In this document: in pieces, positions 38,045-46,764 of the stretch
Layout: each line of letters starts with the position of its first letter
How positions within the stretch are numbered: the first letter of the stretch is position 1
DNA from: Thermosynechococcus sp. CL-1
GTDB lineage: Bacteria > Cyanobacteriota > Cyanobacteriia > Thermosynechococcales > Thermosynechococcaceae
Assembly: GCF_008386235.1 (NCBI RefSeq)
Contig: NZ_CP040671.1
Span: 1,118,001 to 1,182,000 of the forward strand
DNA length: 64,000 bases
Direction of reading: 5' to 3'
The notes under the pieces: model-generated
Told to the model about the DNA's origin: nothing
Database searches by the model: none
The model's input: the letters and a program-made list of their open reading frames with translations, nothing else
Translations under genes and position numbers: made by a program

Positions 38045-38574
38045 TTGAGGTCCAGCCGTCCACTTTCCTTCAGTTTGGCGTTAAAGACCAGCGGCTCCTG
38101 TAGCGATCGCTGCTTTAGCTGTTCTAGAATTGCTGCTTCAACCCGCCGCGCCACCTGTTTTAGCAGTTTCGGTTGCGTCAATGGATCGGCACTTGCCCAT
38201 GCAGTGCGTTCGGCCTCGGTCATTTGCTCCCTGACATCAATGGCATTTTCCCACTGGGGGCGATCGCGATCGTTGCCGAGGGGGACGGTTCCCAATTCCG
38301 CTAGCCACTGTTGTTTTACAGCTTCTAGCCACGGGCGATCGGGACGTTCGATGGCGATCGCCTTATAGCCACGACACTGCTGGGGACAACGCACAAGGTG
38401 TTGCAGCAAACTCAGTCGCATATCCCGCGAATAGCCAATATACTGTACGCTGCCAGTGGCATCAAAAATGGCATAGAGACCGATCGCCCCCTTAAGATCC
38501 GGTGCTACCCGGCCTGAATCATCAATGTAGGGATGGAAGGGCAATTCAGCCAAAGTCGGCGCAGGAAAGCTCAT
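38041..38574 (-). CDS. GIY-YIG nuclease domain protein
   Basis: The 177-residue protein has a GIY-YIG fold in its N-terminal half: GLYAIFDATGSVQYIGYSRDMRLSL, in which the GLYAIF and YIGYS segments replace the GIY and YIG. A C-terminal basic helical tail follows. Standalone GIY-YIG proteins of this type occur in cyanobacteria without known function. It forms an overlapping operon with the downstream CysQ-like gene and the upstream HAMP protein, each by 4 bases. Confidence 0.75.
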   Translation of the reverse strand: MSFPAPTLAELPFHPYIDDSGRVAPDLKGAIGLYAIFDATGSVQYIGYSRDMRLSLLQHLVRCPQQCRGYKAIAIERPDRPWLEAVKQQWLAELGTVPLGNDRDRPQWENAIDVREQMTEAERTAWASADPLTQPKLLKQVARRVEAAILEQLKQRSLQEPLVFNAKLKESGRLDLK

Positions 38575-39140
38575 GTTGGCAGGGGTGGCTCATCTTTGCG
38601 TGCTTCACCCTCAGTATGCCCTATCTGTGGATGTGTGGCAGGAGTGGGAGATTTGGTATGGGCCCGTTGGCGCAATTGTTGTGCCCGTTGGTGCAGTTTT
38701 TGAAAGTAGTCGGTGCTGGTAATTTCGGCAACGGATTTCTTTCGCTTTTCTTGGTCAATTTCGATTTTTAGTTCACTCAGTTCCTCCTCCAGTTGATCTT
38801 GGCGCTGCTCTACCGCCTGTGCCATGTCCAAAAAGACTTGGGCAAGTTCTGCCATGTCATCACTCCCTTGAGCATAGTGCCTGAGAACTCTGGGATCAAG
38901 CTGGTTAAACTGATCATGCTTGAGGGCGTGGGCAGCACTGACAAGGGTACGAATCGGCTTAGTAATCGAAGGAGCCACAATCAGGGAAATGAGAATGACC
39001 CCAACACAGACATTGCTTTCAGTTTGGTTGTAGAGCACCACCATCCCCATCGGTAATAGGGAAATCAGCAGCATCACCAGCAGCAGCCGCCCCGAAATTG
39101 ACCACAAAAGCCTTGACCAACCCTGTTGCCACCGAAGCAT
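38571..39140 (-). CDS. Membrane protein with HAMP-like linker and coiled coil
   Basis: The 189-residue protein has two hydrophobic segments (ISGRLLLVMLLISLLPMGMV and CVGVILISLIVAPSI) separated by only a few residues. They are followed by a HAMP-like region (SITKPIRTLVSAAHALKHDQFNQL) and a coiled coil (DQLEEELSELKIEIDQEKR). No kinase or methyl-accepting domain follows, so the output is missing or resides in a partner. It is the first gene of a three-gene overlapping operon. Confidence 0.7.
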   Translation of the reverse strand: MLRWQQGWSRLLWSISGRLLLVMLLISLLPMGMVVLYNQTESNVCVGVILISLIVAPSITKPIRTLVSAAHALKHDQFNQLDPRVLRHYAQGSDDMAELAQVFLDMAQAVEQRQDQLEEELSELKIEIDQEKRKKSVAEITSTDYFQKLHQRAQQLRQRAHTKSPTPATHPQIGHTEGEARKDEPPLPT

Positions 39141-39218
39141 AGATCCACTCAGGGTAGAATGGGAATCTTGATCAAACCACCACTGTTCCAGCCTAGTGCG
39201 AACGAAGGATATTGGGCG

Positions 39219-40493
39219 ATGTTTTGGACAACTCGGCTATGGCAACGCCGCTGGTCTGCTTGGCTCCACCCTTGGCGGGGGATGGATTGGCTCCTTTTAA
39301 TTGCCGTATGGCTGATTACGCTGTTGGGGGCAGTGGCGATTCACAGTGCCGAGCTGCACATTGGCGAAAAGGATGGCTTCCAACATCTGGCGATCGCGGG
39401 CGTGGGGACGATTTTGCTTTTCCTACTGGCACGGGTGCCGACATCGGTCTTTATCTCAGTCCATTGGTGGGTCTATGGTATCAGTTGTGCCCTTCTACTG
39501 GCTGTGAGCTTATTTGGTGTGGAAGCTAACGGTGCCCAAAGTTGGCTGCCCATTGCGGGCTTTAACCTCCAGCCTTCAGAATTTGCCAAAATCTCGATCA
39601 TCCTCACCCAAGCTGCCCTTCTCCAGCGGGTGCCTGCCAATGGCCTCAGGGGTATTCTACGGGTGTTTGCGGCAACGGTCTTGCCCCTAGGGTTGATCTT
39701 ATCGGAACCTGATCTGGGGACCTCCCTTGTCTTTGGCGCCATCACCTTGGGCATGCTCTATTGGGCCAATGCCCGTTTGGGCTGGATTGTGCTGATGCTC
39801 TCTCCTTTGGTGGCGGCCATTCTCTTTGCCCTACCCCTGCCCTATGAACTGAATTTGGTGCTGTGGTTTTTGTGGACATTAGGGATGGGGGTTGTGGCAT
39901 GGCAAAACCTGCCCTTGGGGTGGATTGGGGCGATCGGCGGCATTGTTCTGAACCTTTCAGGGGCAGGACTGGGTCAATTGCTGTGGAGTGTTCTCAAGGA
40001 CTACCAAAAAGACCGCCTCTTAATGTTTTTAGATCCCGATAAGGATCCCTTGGGGGCGGGCTATCACCTGATCCAATCCCGCATTGCCATTGGTGCGGGT
40101 GGACTGTGGGGGCGAGGGCTGTTTCACGGCACGCAGACACAATTGGGGTTTATCCCTGAGCAGCACACGGACTTTATTTTCTCCGCCATCGGTGAGGAAT
40201 TAGGCTTTTTGGGGGGGCTGCTGGTTTTAGGACTGTTTTGGTTGATTGGCCTGCGGCTATTGCAAATTGCCAATAGCGCCCGCAATGATTTTGGCTCGCT
40301 CCTAGCCATTGGTCTCTTTGCAATGCTGATGTTCCAAGCGGTGGTCAATATCGGCATGACCATGAACCTATTTCCTGTGACGGGTATTCCCTTGCCCTTC
40401 CTCAGCTATGGCCGTTCTGCCCTTTTGGCAACCTATATTGGTTTGGGGCTAGTGCAATCGGTGGCCAATCATTGCCCGCGATCGCGCTACTGA
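39219..40493 (+). CDS. rodA: RodA/FtsW/SpoVE family peptidoglycan polymerase
   Basis: The protein has 424 residues from ATG 39219. An upstream frame to 39126 would overlap the start of the divergent HAMP gene, so the shorter start is preferred. There are about ten hydrophobic segments, with the SEDS features QPSEFAKI, PDLGTSLVF, YQKDRLLMFLDP and PFLSYGRSAL. RodA is the peptidoglycan glycosyltransferase of the elongation machinery. The QPSEFAKI...SEPDLGTS order matches RodA better than FtsW. No PBP2 gene is adjacent. Confidence 0.9.
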   Translation: MFWTTRLWQRRWSAWLHPWRGMDWLLLIAVWLITLLGAVAIHSAELHIGEKDGFQHLAIAGVGTILLFLLARVPTSVFISVHWWVYGISCALLLAVSLFGVEANGAQSWLPIAGFNLQPSEFAKISIILTQAALLQRVPANGLRGILRVFAATVLPLGLILSEPDLGTSLVFGAITLGMLYWANARLGWIVLMLSPLVAAILFALPLPYELNLVLWFLWTLGMGVVAWQNLPLGWIGAIGGIVLNLSGAGLGQLLWSVLKDYQKDRLLMFLDPDKDPLGAGYHLIQSRIAIGAGGLWGRGLFHGTQTQLGFIPEQHTDFIFSAIGEELGFLGGLLVLGLFWLIGLRLLQIANSARNDFGSLLAIGLFAMLMFQAVVNIGMTMNLFPVTGIPLPFLSYGRSALLATYIGLGLVQSVANHCPRSRY

Positions 40494-40547
40494 AGTCAAG
40501 CACCCTTTGTTAAAATTCACGAAGATTGTCCATAGCAGTGAAATCCC

Positions 40548-40715
40548 ATGAGCGAGTCCCCAGAACCCACGCCCTCCCCTGTCGAGCAGCCCAGTTATGT
40601 CAAATTGGCTATGCGGAACATGGTACGCAAGGGGGGCAAATCTCTGACCCATTTTGCCCTCACCAGTATCGGTCTGTTGGCGTTGTTGGTGGGCTTGTCC
40701 TACCTCACCCGCTAG
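40548..40715 (+). CDS. DUF3285-like small membrane protein (55 aa)
   Basis: The 55-residue protein has an N-terminal proline-rich stretch, then [17 protein letters not shown], a single membrane segment ([19 protein letters not shown]) and TR. This matches the DUF3285 family of cyanobacteria, which has no known function. It lies between rodA and ybeY on the same strand (54 bases after rodA, 20 bases before ybeY). It falls below common length cut-offs, and a minus-strand frame over it (40449-40724) is a shadow. Confidence 0.8.
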   Translation: MSESPEPTPSPVEQPSYVKLAMRNMVRKGGKSLTHFALTSIGLLALLVGLSYLTR

Positions 40716-40735
40716 TGAGAACACAGCAAAAACAA

Positions 40736-41224
40736 ATGACGGTTACCGTCTATCTAGAACTTCACGATCCTTCCCTGAGCAATGAGGTGGCAGAACTTCC
40801 TTGGCAAGTGTGGTTTCGCACGTGGATTGCCATGGTTGAACCAAACCCAGATAAAGCCTACGAAGTGACACTGCGTTTGACGACAGATGCTGAAATTCAG
40901 GTGCTTAATCATCAGTATCGCGATCGCGACACCCCTACGGATGTACTCGCCTTTGCCACCCGTGACTACGGGCTTCCTCTGCCCCCTGCAGAACCAGAGT
41001 ACCTAGGGGACATTATTATTTCTGGCGACACCGCCCGAAAGCAAGCCAGAGAAGGGGGGTATTCTCTATCCATAGAAGTGACTTGGCTGGCTTGCCATGG
41101 CCTCCTCCATCTTTTGGGCTGGGATCATCCCGATGAGACGCAATTGGCGCGCATGCTTGCCCAGCAGGCTGAGTGTCTTAGGGCAGTGGGTCTTGCCCCT
41201 CCCTATTCTCCCGATGATCCATAG
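40736..41224 (+). CDS. ybeY: rRNA maturation endoribonuclease YbeY
   Basis: The protein has 162 residues from ATG 40736 ([16 protein letters not shown]). The zinc motif [11 protein letters not shown] (HX3HX5H) and the preceding [10 protein letters not shown] and [16 protein letters not shown] segments identify YbeY. It processes the 3' end of 16S rRNA and takes part in ribosome quality control. An in-frame extension to 40526 exists but covers the DUF3285 gene and is rejected. Confidence 0.92.
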   Translation: MTVTVYLELHDPSLSNEVAELPWQVWFRTWIAMVEPNPDKAYEVTLRLTTDAEIQVLNHQYRDRDTPTDVLAFATRDYGLPLPPAEPEYLGDIIISGDTARKQAREGGYSLSIEVTWLACHGLLHLLGWDHPDETQLARMLAQQAECLRAVGLAPPYSPDDP

Positions 41225-41340
41225 GAACGAAATCCCAAAGGATGTGCTTAAATGGAAGGCGTTAACAGCCAAATTTTTTGAAAAACTTTTTAAGGTGTAT
41301 GGAATCCAGCGTCAACACTTAAAGACCAATGTTTGGTGTG

Positions 41341-41805
41341 ATGGGTAACGTTATGACACAAAAAGTTCTTGCCACCTACGCTGAGAAAACATCAGGGATA
41401 ACCATACTGCGACAGCGCTCCTACCGTGTGGCGCCCTCTTTACTGAATAGTTTCCGTTATGCATGGGCGGGAGTGGTCTATGCCTTTCAAACTCAGCGCA
41501 ATTTTCGGATTCACACCGCAGTTGGTCTTAGCGCGATCGCCCTCAGTGGTCTGTTAAAACTTCCCCCCGTTGAGGTGGCAGTGATTTTGCTCACGATTGG
41601 TGTTGTCATGGGGCTAGAGCTGCTGAATACGGCTCTTGAAGCGGTGGTGGATCTCACCGTTGGCAAGGAATATCACGAGCTTGCCCGCATTGCCAAGGAT
41701 TGTGCCGCTGGTGCGGTTCTGCTCAGCGCGATCGCAGCGGTGGGGGTGGCGATGGCCTTAATTGTGCCGCCCTTGGTTTATCCGATTGTGGGAACGTTGC
41801 TATAA
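41341..41805 (+). CDS. dgkA: Diacylglycerol/undecaprenol kinase family protein
   Basis: The protein has about 154 residues; the start could be ATG 41341 or 41353, neither with a strong ribosome site. It has the DgkA family features: an N-terminal amphipathic helix (NSFRYAWAGVVYAFQTQRNFRIH), three membrane helices and the ELLNTALEAVVDL motif with its catalytic Glu. In Gram-positive-like members the substrate is undecaprenol, which recycles the cell-wall lipid carrier. It follows ybeY by about 116 bases, and ybeY-dgkA neighbours are common. Confidence 0.88.
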   Translation: MGNVMTQKVLATYAEKTSGITILRQRSYRVAPSLLNSFRYAWAGVVYAFQTQRNFRIHTAVGLSAIALSGLLKLPPVEVAVILLTIGVVMGLELLNTALEAVVDLTVGKEYHELARIAKDCAAGAVLLSAIAAVGVAMALIVPPLVYPIVGTLL

Positions 41806-41828
41806 ACTTGTCATCCAATCAGGAGGGG

Positions 41829-42920
41829 CTAAACATTAAAGCGGAAGAGCATCACATCCCCCTCCTGCACAACATAATCTTTACCTTCACTGCGGACTAG
41901 GCCTTTTTCCTTAGCCACCGTCATGGACTGACAGGCCACTAGGTCTGCGTAGCTCACCGTCTCAGCGCGAATAAAACCCCGCTCAAAGTCACTGTGAATA
42001 ACGCCTGCGGCTTGGGGGGCTTTGGCACCCGCTGGAATCGTCCATGCTCGGGTTTCCTTGGGGCCGGTAGTAAAGAAAGTTCGCAGACCCAGTAGTTTAT
42101 AGGTAGAACGAATCAGCGATCGCAAGCCCCCTTCAGTGACCCCCAAGCTAGCAAGATATTCAGCGCGATCGCCCTCGGGCAAATCCACAAGTTCAGCCTC
42201 CACCTGAGCAGAGACAATCACCACCTCCGCCCCCTCCTGCTGGGCAATCTCCTGAACCGCCGCTGTCCATTCATTGCCAGTGGCCAAATCCTGCTCAGCC
42301 ACATTAGCGGCATAGATCACGGGCTTACGGGTGAGCAATCCCAGAAAGCGAATGGCGGCTTCTTCGTCCTCCGTCAGTTGACACAGACGAGCAGGCTGTC
42401 CCTCATTGAGCACGCCAAGGAGCTTTTCAAGAGCCGTGAGTTCAATCTGTGCCTCTTTTTGCGATCGCGCTGCCTTACGGGTACGTTCAATCCGTTTTTC
42501 AATTTGCGCTAAATCCGCAAGGGCAAGTTCTAAGTTAATGACCGCAATATCCTCGACAGGATTGACGCGACCTGCCACGTGGACAATATCCTCATCTTCA
42601 AAGCAGCGCACCACGTGCACAATGGCATCCACCTCGCGAATATTGGCCAAGAACTGGTTGCCCAATCCTTCCCCTTTGCTGGCTCCCTTCACCAAACCCG
42701 CAATATCCACAAACTCTACCCGTGTCGGCACGATCTGCGCTGATTGGGAAATTTTTGCCAATACCTCCAGCCGTTCATCGGGGACGGCCACCACACCGAC
42801 ATTGGGTTCAATCGTACAAAACGGAAAATTGGCCGCCTCGGCCTTGGCATTGGCCACAAGGGCATTAAACAGCGTTGATTTGCCCACATTCGGTAGGCCG
42901 ACAATTCCCGCGCGTAACAT
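41829..42920 (-). CDS. ychF: Ribosome-binding ATPase YchF
   Basis: The 363-residue OBG-family protein has G1 GLPNVGKST, the VDIAGLVKGAS switch and the ATPase-specific base motif NVAEQD in place of NKxD. A C-terminal TGS domain starts near LLGLRTFFTTGPKETRAW. YchF binds ATP, associates with ribosomes and is redox-sensitive. It is convergent with dgkA and starts at 42920. The 235-bp region to glnA carries the glnA terminator. Confidence 0.95.
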   Translation of the reverse strand: MLRAGIVGLPNVGKSTLFNALVANAKAEAANFPFCTIEPNVGVVAVPDERLEVLAKISQSAQIVPTRVEFVDIAGLVKGASKGEGLGNQFLANIREVDAIVHVVRCFEDEDIVHVAGRVNPVEDIAVINLELALADLAQIEKRIERTRKAARSQKEAQIELTALEKLLGVLNEGQPARLCQLTEDEEAAIRFLGLLTRKPVIYAANVAEQDLATGNEWTAAVQEIAQQEGAEVVIVSAQVEAELVDLPEGDRAEYLASLGVTEGGLRSLIRSTYKLLGLRTFFTTGPKETRAWTIPAGAKAPQAAGVIHSDFERGFIRAETVSYADLVACQSMTVAKEKGLVRSEGKDYVVQEGDVMLFRFNV

Positions 42921-43075
42921 CAGACCCTACAACCTCATTCTCAAGGGAAGACATTTCCCAGCCATTGCACCCAAAAATGGGAAGGTTAATTTTCAATAAC
43001 ACTCCAACTTATCAGAAATTCCAGCCCTAGGCAACTACGGGCACACTCAAAACCGCTGTCAGAGAAGAATCGGCA

Positions 43076-43111
43076 ACAAAAATAAAAGAGGCAACCCTTG
43101 ATGAGTGCCTC
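43076..43111 (-). terminator. Intrinsic terminator of glnA
   Basis: On the minus strand, 45 bases past the glnA stop, GAGGCA (43111-43106) pairs with TGCCTC (43093-43088) around a 12-base loop and is followed by TTTTATTTTT. The stem is short but perfect and correctly placed. Confidence 0.7.
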
Positions 43112-43155
43112 TAAGTGCTCTGTGCCTAAATGGGAGGCTCTAGGGATTCACTGCC

Positions 43156-44571
43156 CTAGGCATCAAAGTAGAGGGTGAATTCATAGGGGTGAGGACGCAG
43201 GGACATGGGAATCACTTCTGTGTCCAGCTTGTACTGAATCCAGTTGAGGATAAAGTCTTCGCTAAAGACACCGCCCGCTGTGAGGAAGCTATGATCCTTT
43301 TGCAGGTTTTCCAGAGCCGCCATGAGTGAACCGGGGGTGGAGGGAATTTTGGCCAGTTCTTCGGGGCTGAGGTCATAGATATCAACATCCAAGGGGCTAC
43401 CCGGATCAATTTGATTCTTGATGCCATCAATCCCTGCACACAGCATCGCCGCAAAGGCAAGGTAGGGGTTACTGGTGGCATCGGGGCAACGAAACTCTAG
43501 GCGCTTCGCTTTGGGATTGGGACCAGTGAGAGGAATCCGCACAGAGGCAGAGCGGTTGCCTTGGGAATAGGCAAGGTTCACGGGGGCTTCAAAGCCGGGA
43601 ACCAGTCGTTTGTAGGAGTTCGTTGTCGGGTTGGTAAAGGCCAACAGCGCTGGGGCGTGTTTGAGAAGACCCCCAATATACCAAAGTGCAATTTGGCTCA
43701 AATTGGCGTAGCCCTCACCCCAAAACAGCGGTTGACCATCTTTCCAAATCGACTGGTGAGTGTGCATCCCCGAACCGTTGTCGTTGAAGACGGGCTTGGG
43801 CATAAAGGTTGCCACTTTACCGTGCTTGCGGGCAACGTTCTTGACGCAGTACTTATAGGTCATCAGCCAGTCGGCAGCTTGAATGAGAGTGCCAAAGCGG
43901 AAACCCAACTCGCACTGACCTCCTGTGGCCACTTCGTGGTGATGTTTTTCAATGGGCACACCGCACTTGGCCATCGTTAAGAGCATTTCTGTCCGCAGGT
44001 CTTGCAGTGTATCCGTCGGCGCAACAGGGAAGTAGCCCTCTTTGCCACGGATTTTGTAGCCAAGGTTGCCCCCTTCTTCTTCGCGGCCAGTGTTCCAAAC
44101 ACCTTCAATACTATCAACGTAGTAGTAGCCAGACTTTTGGTTTTGGTCGTAGCGAACGTCATCGAAAACAAAGAACTCGGCTTCGGGGCCAAAGTAGGCC
44201 GTATCACCAATGCCGGTGGCTTTTAGGTACTCAATGGCACGGGTGGCAATGGAGCGCGGGCAGCGATCGTAGAGTTCTCCGGTGCGTGGATCTTTGATGG
44301 TGCAAATCATGCTCAGGGTGGGTTCTTTCATGAAGGGGTCTTCCCACGCCGTATCCGGATCCGGCACCATCATCATGTCGGATTCGTTGATCGCTTTCCA
44401 ACCGCGAATACTGGAGCCGTCGAAGGGCACACCCTCGGTAAATGAACTTTCGTCAATTTGGCTCTTGTGAACCGTCAGGTGTTGCCACGTGCCGGGCATG
44501 TCAATAAATTTCAAGTCGATTAGCTCGTACTTGCTGTTGATCAAATTCAAGATTTCTTGGGGCGTTGCCAT
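43156..44571 (-). CDS. glnA: Glutamine synthetase type I
   Basis: The protein has 471 residues from [20 protein letters not shown]. The start at 44571 is chosen because AGGAG lies upstream and it matches the usual GSI N-terminus; the frame runs on to 44613. Typical GSI motifs are FDGSSIRGW, the metal-site [33 protein letters not shown]-like and NGSGMHTH. It makes glutamine from glutamate, ammonium and ATP, the entry point of nitrogen. It is preceded by a consensus NtcA site and followed by an intrinsic terminator. No inactivating-factor gene (gifA/gifB) is in the window. Confidence 0.96.
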   Translation of the reverse strand: MATPQEILNLINSKYELIDLKFIDMPGTWQHLTVHKSQIDESSFTEGVPFDGSSIRGWKAINESDMMMVPDPDTAWEDPFMKEPTLSMICTIKDPRTGELYDRCPRSIATRAIEYLKATGIGDTAYFGPEAEFFVFDDVRYDQNQKSGYYYVDSIEGVWNTGREEEGGNLGYKIRGKEGYFPVAPTDTLQDLRTEMLLTMAKCGVPIEKHHHEVATGGQCELGFRFGTLIQAADWLMTYKYCVKNVARKHGKVATFMPKPVFNDNGSGMHTHQSIWKDGQPLFWGEGYANLSQIALWYIGGLLKHAPALLAFTNPTTNSYKRLVPGFEAPVNLAYSQGNRSASVRIPLTGPNPKAKRLEFRCPDATSNPYLAFAAMLCAGIDGIKNQIDPGSPLDVDIYDLSPEELAKIPSTPGSLMAALENLQKDHSFLTAGGVFSEDFILNWIQYKLDTEVIPMSLRPHPYEFTLYFDA

Positions 44572-44616
44572 GTATAGGTTACTCCTTCTGTATTGGGCGC
44601 ACCGCAGCGACAATCT

Positions 44617-44659
44617 ATGGTAGAAAGTTGCCCCAGTTAATTTTTGTATCGGAGGCTAC
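44617..44659 (-). promoter_or_regulatory. NtcA-activated promoter of glnA (GTA-N8-TAC, then TAN3T)
   Basis: On the minus strand, GTAGCCTCCGATAC (44659-44646) is a perfect GTA-N8-TAC NtcA box. Twenty-three bases later the -10 box TACCAT (44622-44617) fits TAN3T. This is the class-II NtcA architecture of cyanobacterial nitrogen promoters. Transcription would begin about 40 bases before the glnA ATG. ntcA itself is at 18457-19122. Confidence 0.88.
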
Positions 44660-44680
44660 CAAAATTTCGGTGTTTGCTCC

Positions 44681-45178
44681 CTAGCGGGAGGTAGCAAGGC
44701 GCTGTTTGGGATATAACAGGGGCATGATCAGTAATCCCAAGCCCAGTCCCGCGATCGCCCCAAAGGGAAAGACAATCCAATTGGAATAGCCCCAGACGCC
44801 ATAGTGTTGCAGTGCCCACTCAAGGGGATAAAACAGCATTAACAACACCGCCACTAAAAAGCCCCCCAGACCATACTGCGGCAGCCAGTACCACTCGCGA
44901 GCAGTGGTGGAACGCTCAATCCACCAACGGGTCAAAAGAACCCCCAGAAGGGTGCCATAGCAGCGCATACACACCGCCATTTTCCAAGGGGGAGCGAGCA
45001 TCAAGCCCATTTCTGGCTGCGGACATACATGATTGCCCATCGTGTAGATAATGTGGGCAATTTTAGGCAAGAAAAGAAAATGACTAGCGGCCAAGAAAGG
45101 CGCAAACAAAGGACCTAGAATCAGTGCCGCCAGAATGACATCAGGCCATAGGGGAAAAAGCGATCGCCACCGCACCAT
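44681..45178 (-). CDS. DUF2085 membrane protein
   Basis: The 165-residue protein has about four hydrophobic segments. The DUF2085 signature is the cysteine cluster NHVCPQPEM ... VCMRCYGTLLG between the first and second membrane helices. These cysteines may bind metal or act in redox, but the function is unknown. It precedes glnA on the same strand; glnA's own promoter lies in the 109-bp gap. Confidence 0.8.
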   Translation of the reverse strand: MVRWRSLFPLWPDVILAALILGPLFAPFLAASHFLFLPKIAHIIYTMGNHVCPQPEMGLMLAPPWKMAVCMRCYGTLLGVLLTRWWIERSTTAREWYWLPQYGLGGFLVAVLLMLFYPLEWALQHYGVWGYSNWIVFPFGAIAGLGLGLLIMPLLYPKQRLATSR

Positions 45179-45346
45179 TGGATGTTAGAAATGATACAAA
45201 ATGATAAACAACCCCCTAGAATTTAACAAATTGTTCACAGCAAGGGCAATCAGTGATTGGGCAGAGCGGCGAGATAGAGATGATCCCTCCACACAGGAAT
45301 GCTGCTTAATCTTGTCCTCAACCACTCTGCTACGTCATTAAGAAGT

Positions 45347-46705
45347 TTAGGAGGCTAAGGCCGCCTTGGTCACAGTTGTCAGTGAGGCTGTGTTCTTAAC
45401 CGTCTCTAAGCGCGGTGAATTCCCCATGAGGGAGGCAGCAAAGAGTTGCCGGTACAGTTGCCCCATCTGGAGGGCGATCGCTTCCCAGTTGAAGAGGGCT
45501 TGCACCCGCTCACGGCCATTTTCCCCAAGGGTACGCGCCCAAGCTGGATTAGCCAAGATACGCTGAATGGCCTTGGCCAAGGCGGTGGCATCCTGAGGCG
45601 GCACCAGTAGCCCTGTTTCCTCGGGAATCACCGTGAATTGCAGGCCCCCAACCGCAGAGGCAATCACCGGCGTGCCACAGGCCATCGCTTCAATGGCCAC
45701 CAAGCCAAAGGGTTCATAGTAGCTGGGCACAACGCAGACATTGGCAGCACTGTAGTAAACCGCCAAGCGCTCATGGTCAATTTGCCCGACAAAGGTCACG
45801 CGATCGCCCAAGTTGTACTCCTGCACTAATCCTTCAATGCGCCGCCGTTCGGCACCATCACTGCGCTGCGGATCACTCCCCCCCACAAGCAGTAACCGCC
45901 CTTGGGGCACTTGAGCCATCGCTGCCACCAGCGTTTCAATCCCTTTGCGGCGATCAAAGCGACCCACATAGAGCACAATCGGCTCATCGGCAGGCAAATT
46001 CAGTTGGGCACGGGCATCGGCCACGGGGTAAAAGAGATGCAAATTCGTGCCACAGGGAATCAGACGTGTTTGCCCTGCCTTGGAGACCCAACGCCGTAGG
46101 TAGGCTTCCTCTTGGGGGCTAGTCACAATCACACAGTCGGCATTTTCAAGGATGGCTTTTTCCACCATGAGGCGGGTTTCATCCCGTTGGGCTTGCTCGG
46201 AAGCCACTTGATATTTGACAACCCCCAAGGAATGGTAGGTGTGCAGCCATTGGAAATTCAACTCCTGACGCAACTGCCAACCCACCCAGCCAGAGAGCCA
46301 GTAATTGGTGTGGATCAGGGGATAGCCATATTTGGCATGGTAAGCCTTGAAGGCTTCGACAAACTTCGGCAAGGTCTCAAAGAGTTTCTCACGCGGAATA
46401 TAGGTCAGAGGGCCTGCCTCGAGGCGAATGGTGCGACAGTGGGGGCTATGTTCAATGACATCGGGGTCATCAGGATGGATTTTGCGGGTAAACATATCCA
46501 CGTGCCACCCGGCTGCCGCGAGGGCTTCCCCCAATTGCCGTACATAGATATTTTGGCCGCCAGCGGATTCATGGCCGACATCAGCGGCGGGATCCCCATG
46601 CACAGAAATCAAGGCAATGGGTTGACGGGCAGGCACCTGCGGTTGGGGCATGGCAAACGCCCGAGGAAGTGTATTTTTTGCTGTACGGGTTGATAATGCT
46701 TGCAT
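45347..46705 (-). CDS. GT4 family glycosyltransferase (sucrose-phosphate-synthase/MshA-like)
   Basis: The protein has 452 residues from the ATG at 46705, preceded by AAAGGTG; the frame extends to 46747. GT-B fold features are HGDPAADVGHESAGGQNIYV (the donor/acceptor loop seen in sucrose synthases, SPS and MshA), LIHTNYWLSG, PLVLYVGRFDRRKG-like and the E-x7-E segment EPFGLVAIEAMACGTPV. The Gly-Gly-Gln-Asn motif favours a sugar-nucleotide transfer to a sugar or inositol phosphate, but the exact acceptor cannot be told. It is adjacent to a second GT4 gene. Confidence 0.85.
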   Translation of the reverse strand: MQALSTRTAKNTLPRAFAMPQPQVPARQPIALISVHGDPAADVGHESAGGQNIYVRQLGEALAAAGWHVDMFTRKIHPDDPDVIEHSPHCRTIRLEAGPLTYIPREKLFETLPKFVEAFKAYHAKYGYPLIHTNYWLSGWVGWQLRQELNFQWLHTYHSLGVVKYQVASEQAQRDETRLMVEKAILENADCVIVTSPQEEAYLRRWVSKAGQTRLIPCGTNLHLFYPVADARAQLNLPADEPIVLYVGRFDRRKGIETLVAAMAQVPQGRLLLVGGSDPQRSDGAERRRIEGLVQEYNLGDRVTFVGQIDHERLAVYYSAANVCVVPSYYEPFGLVAIEAMACGTPVIASAVGGLQFTVIPEETGLLVPPQDATALAKAIQRILANPAWARTLGENGRERVQALFNWEAIALQMGQLYRQLFAASLMGNSPRLETVKNTASLTTVTKAALAS

Positions 46706-46764
46706 AAATACACCTTTTGAATAACGGTCAAAGAAACACTTTTGCACAGGGTTCAGGGATACAC

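Noticed and set aside
40449-40724. 91-residue minus-strand frame over the DUF3285 gene
   Set aside because: The plus strand encodes a recognisable small membrane protein at exactly this place.
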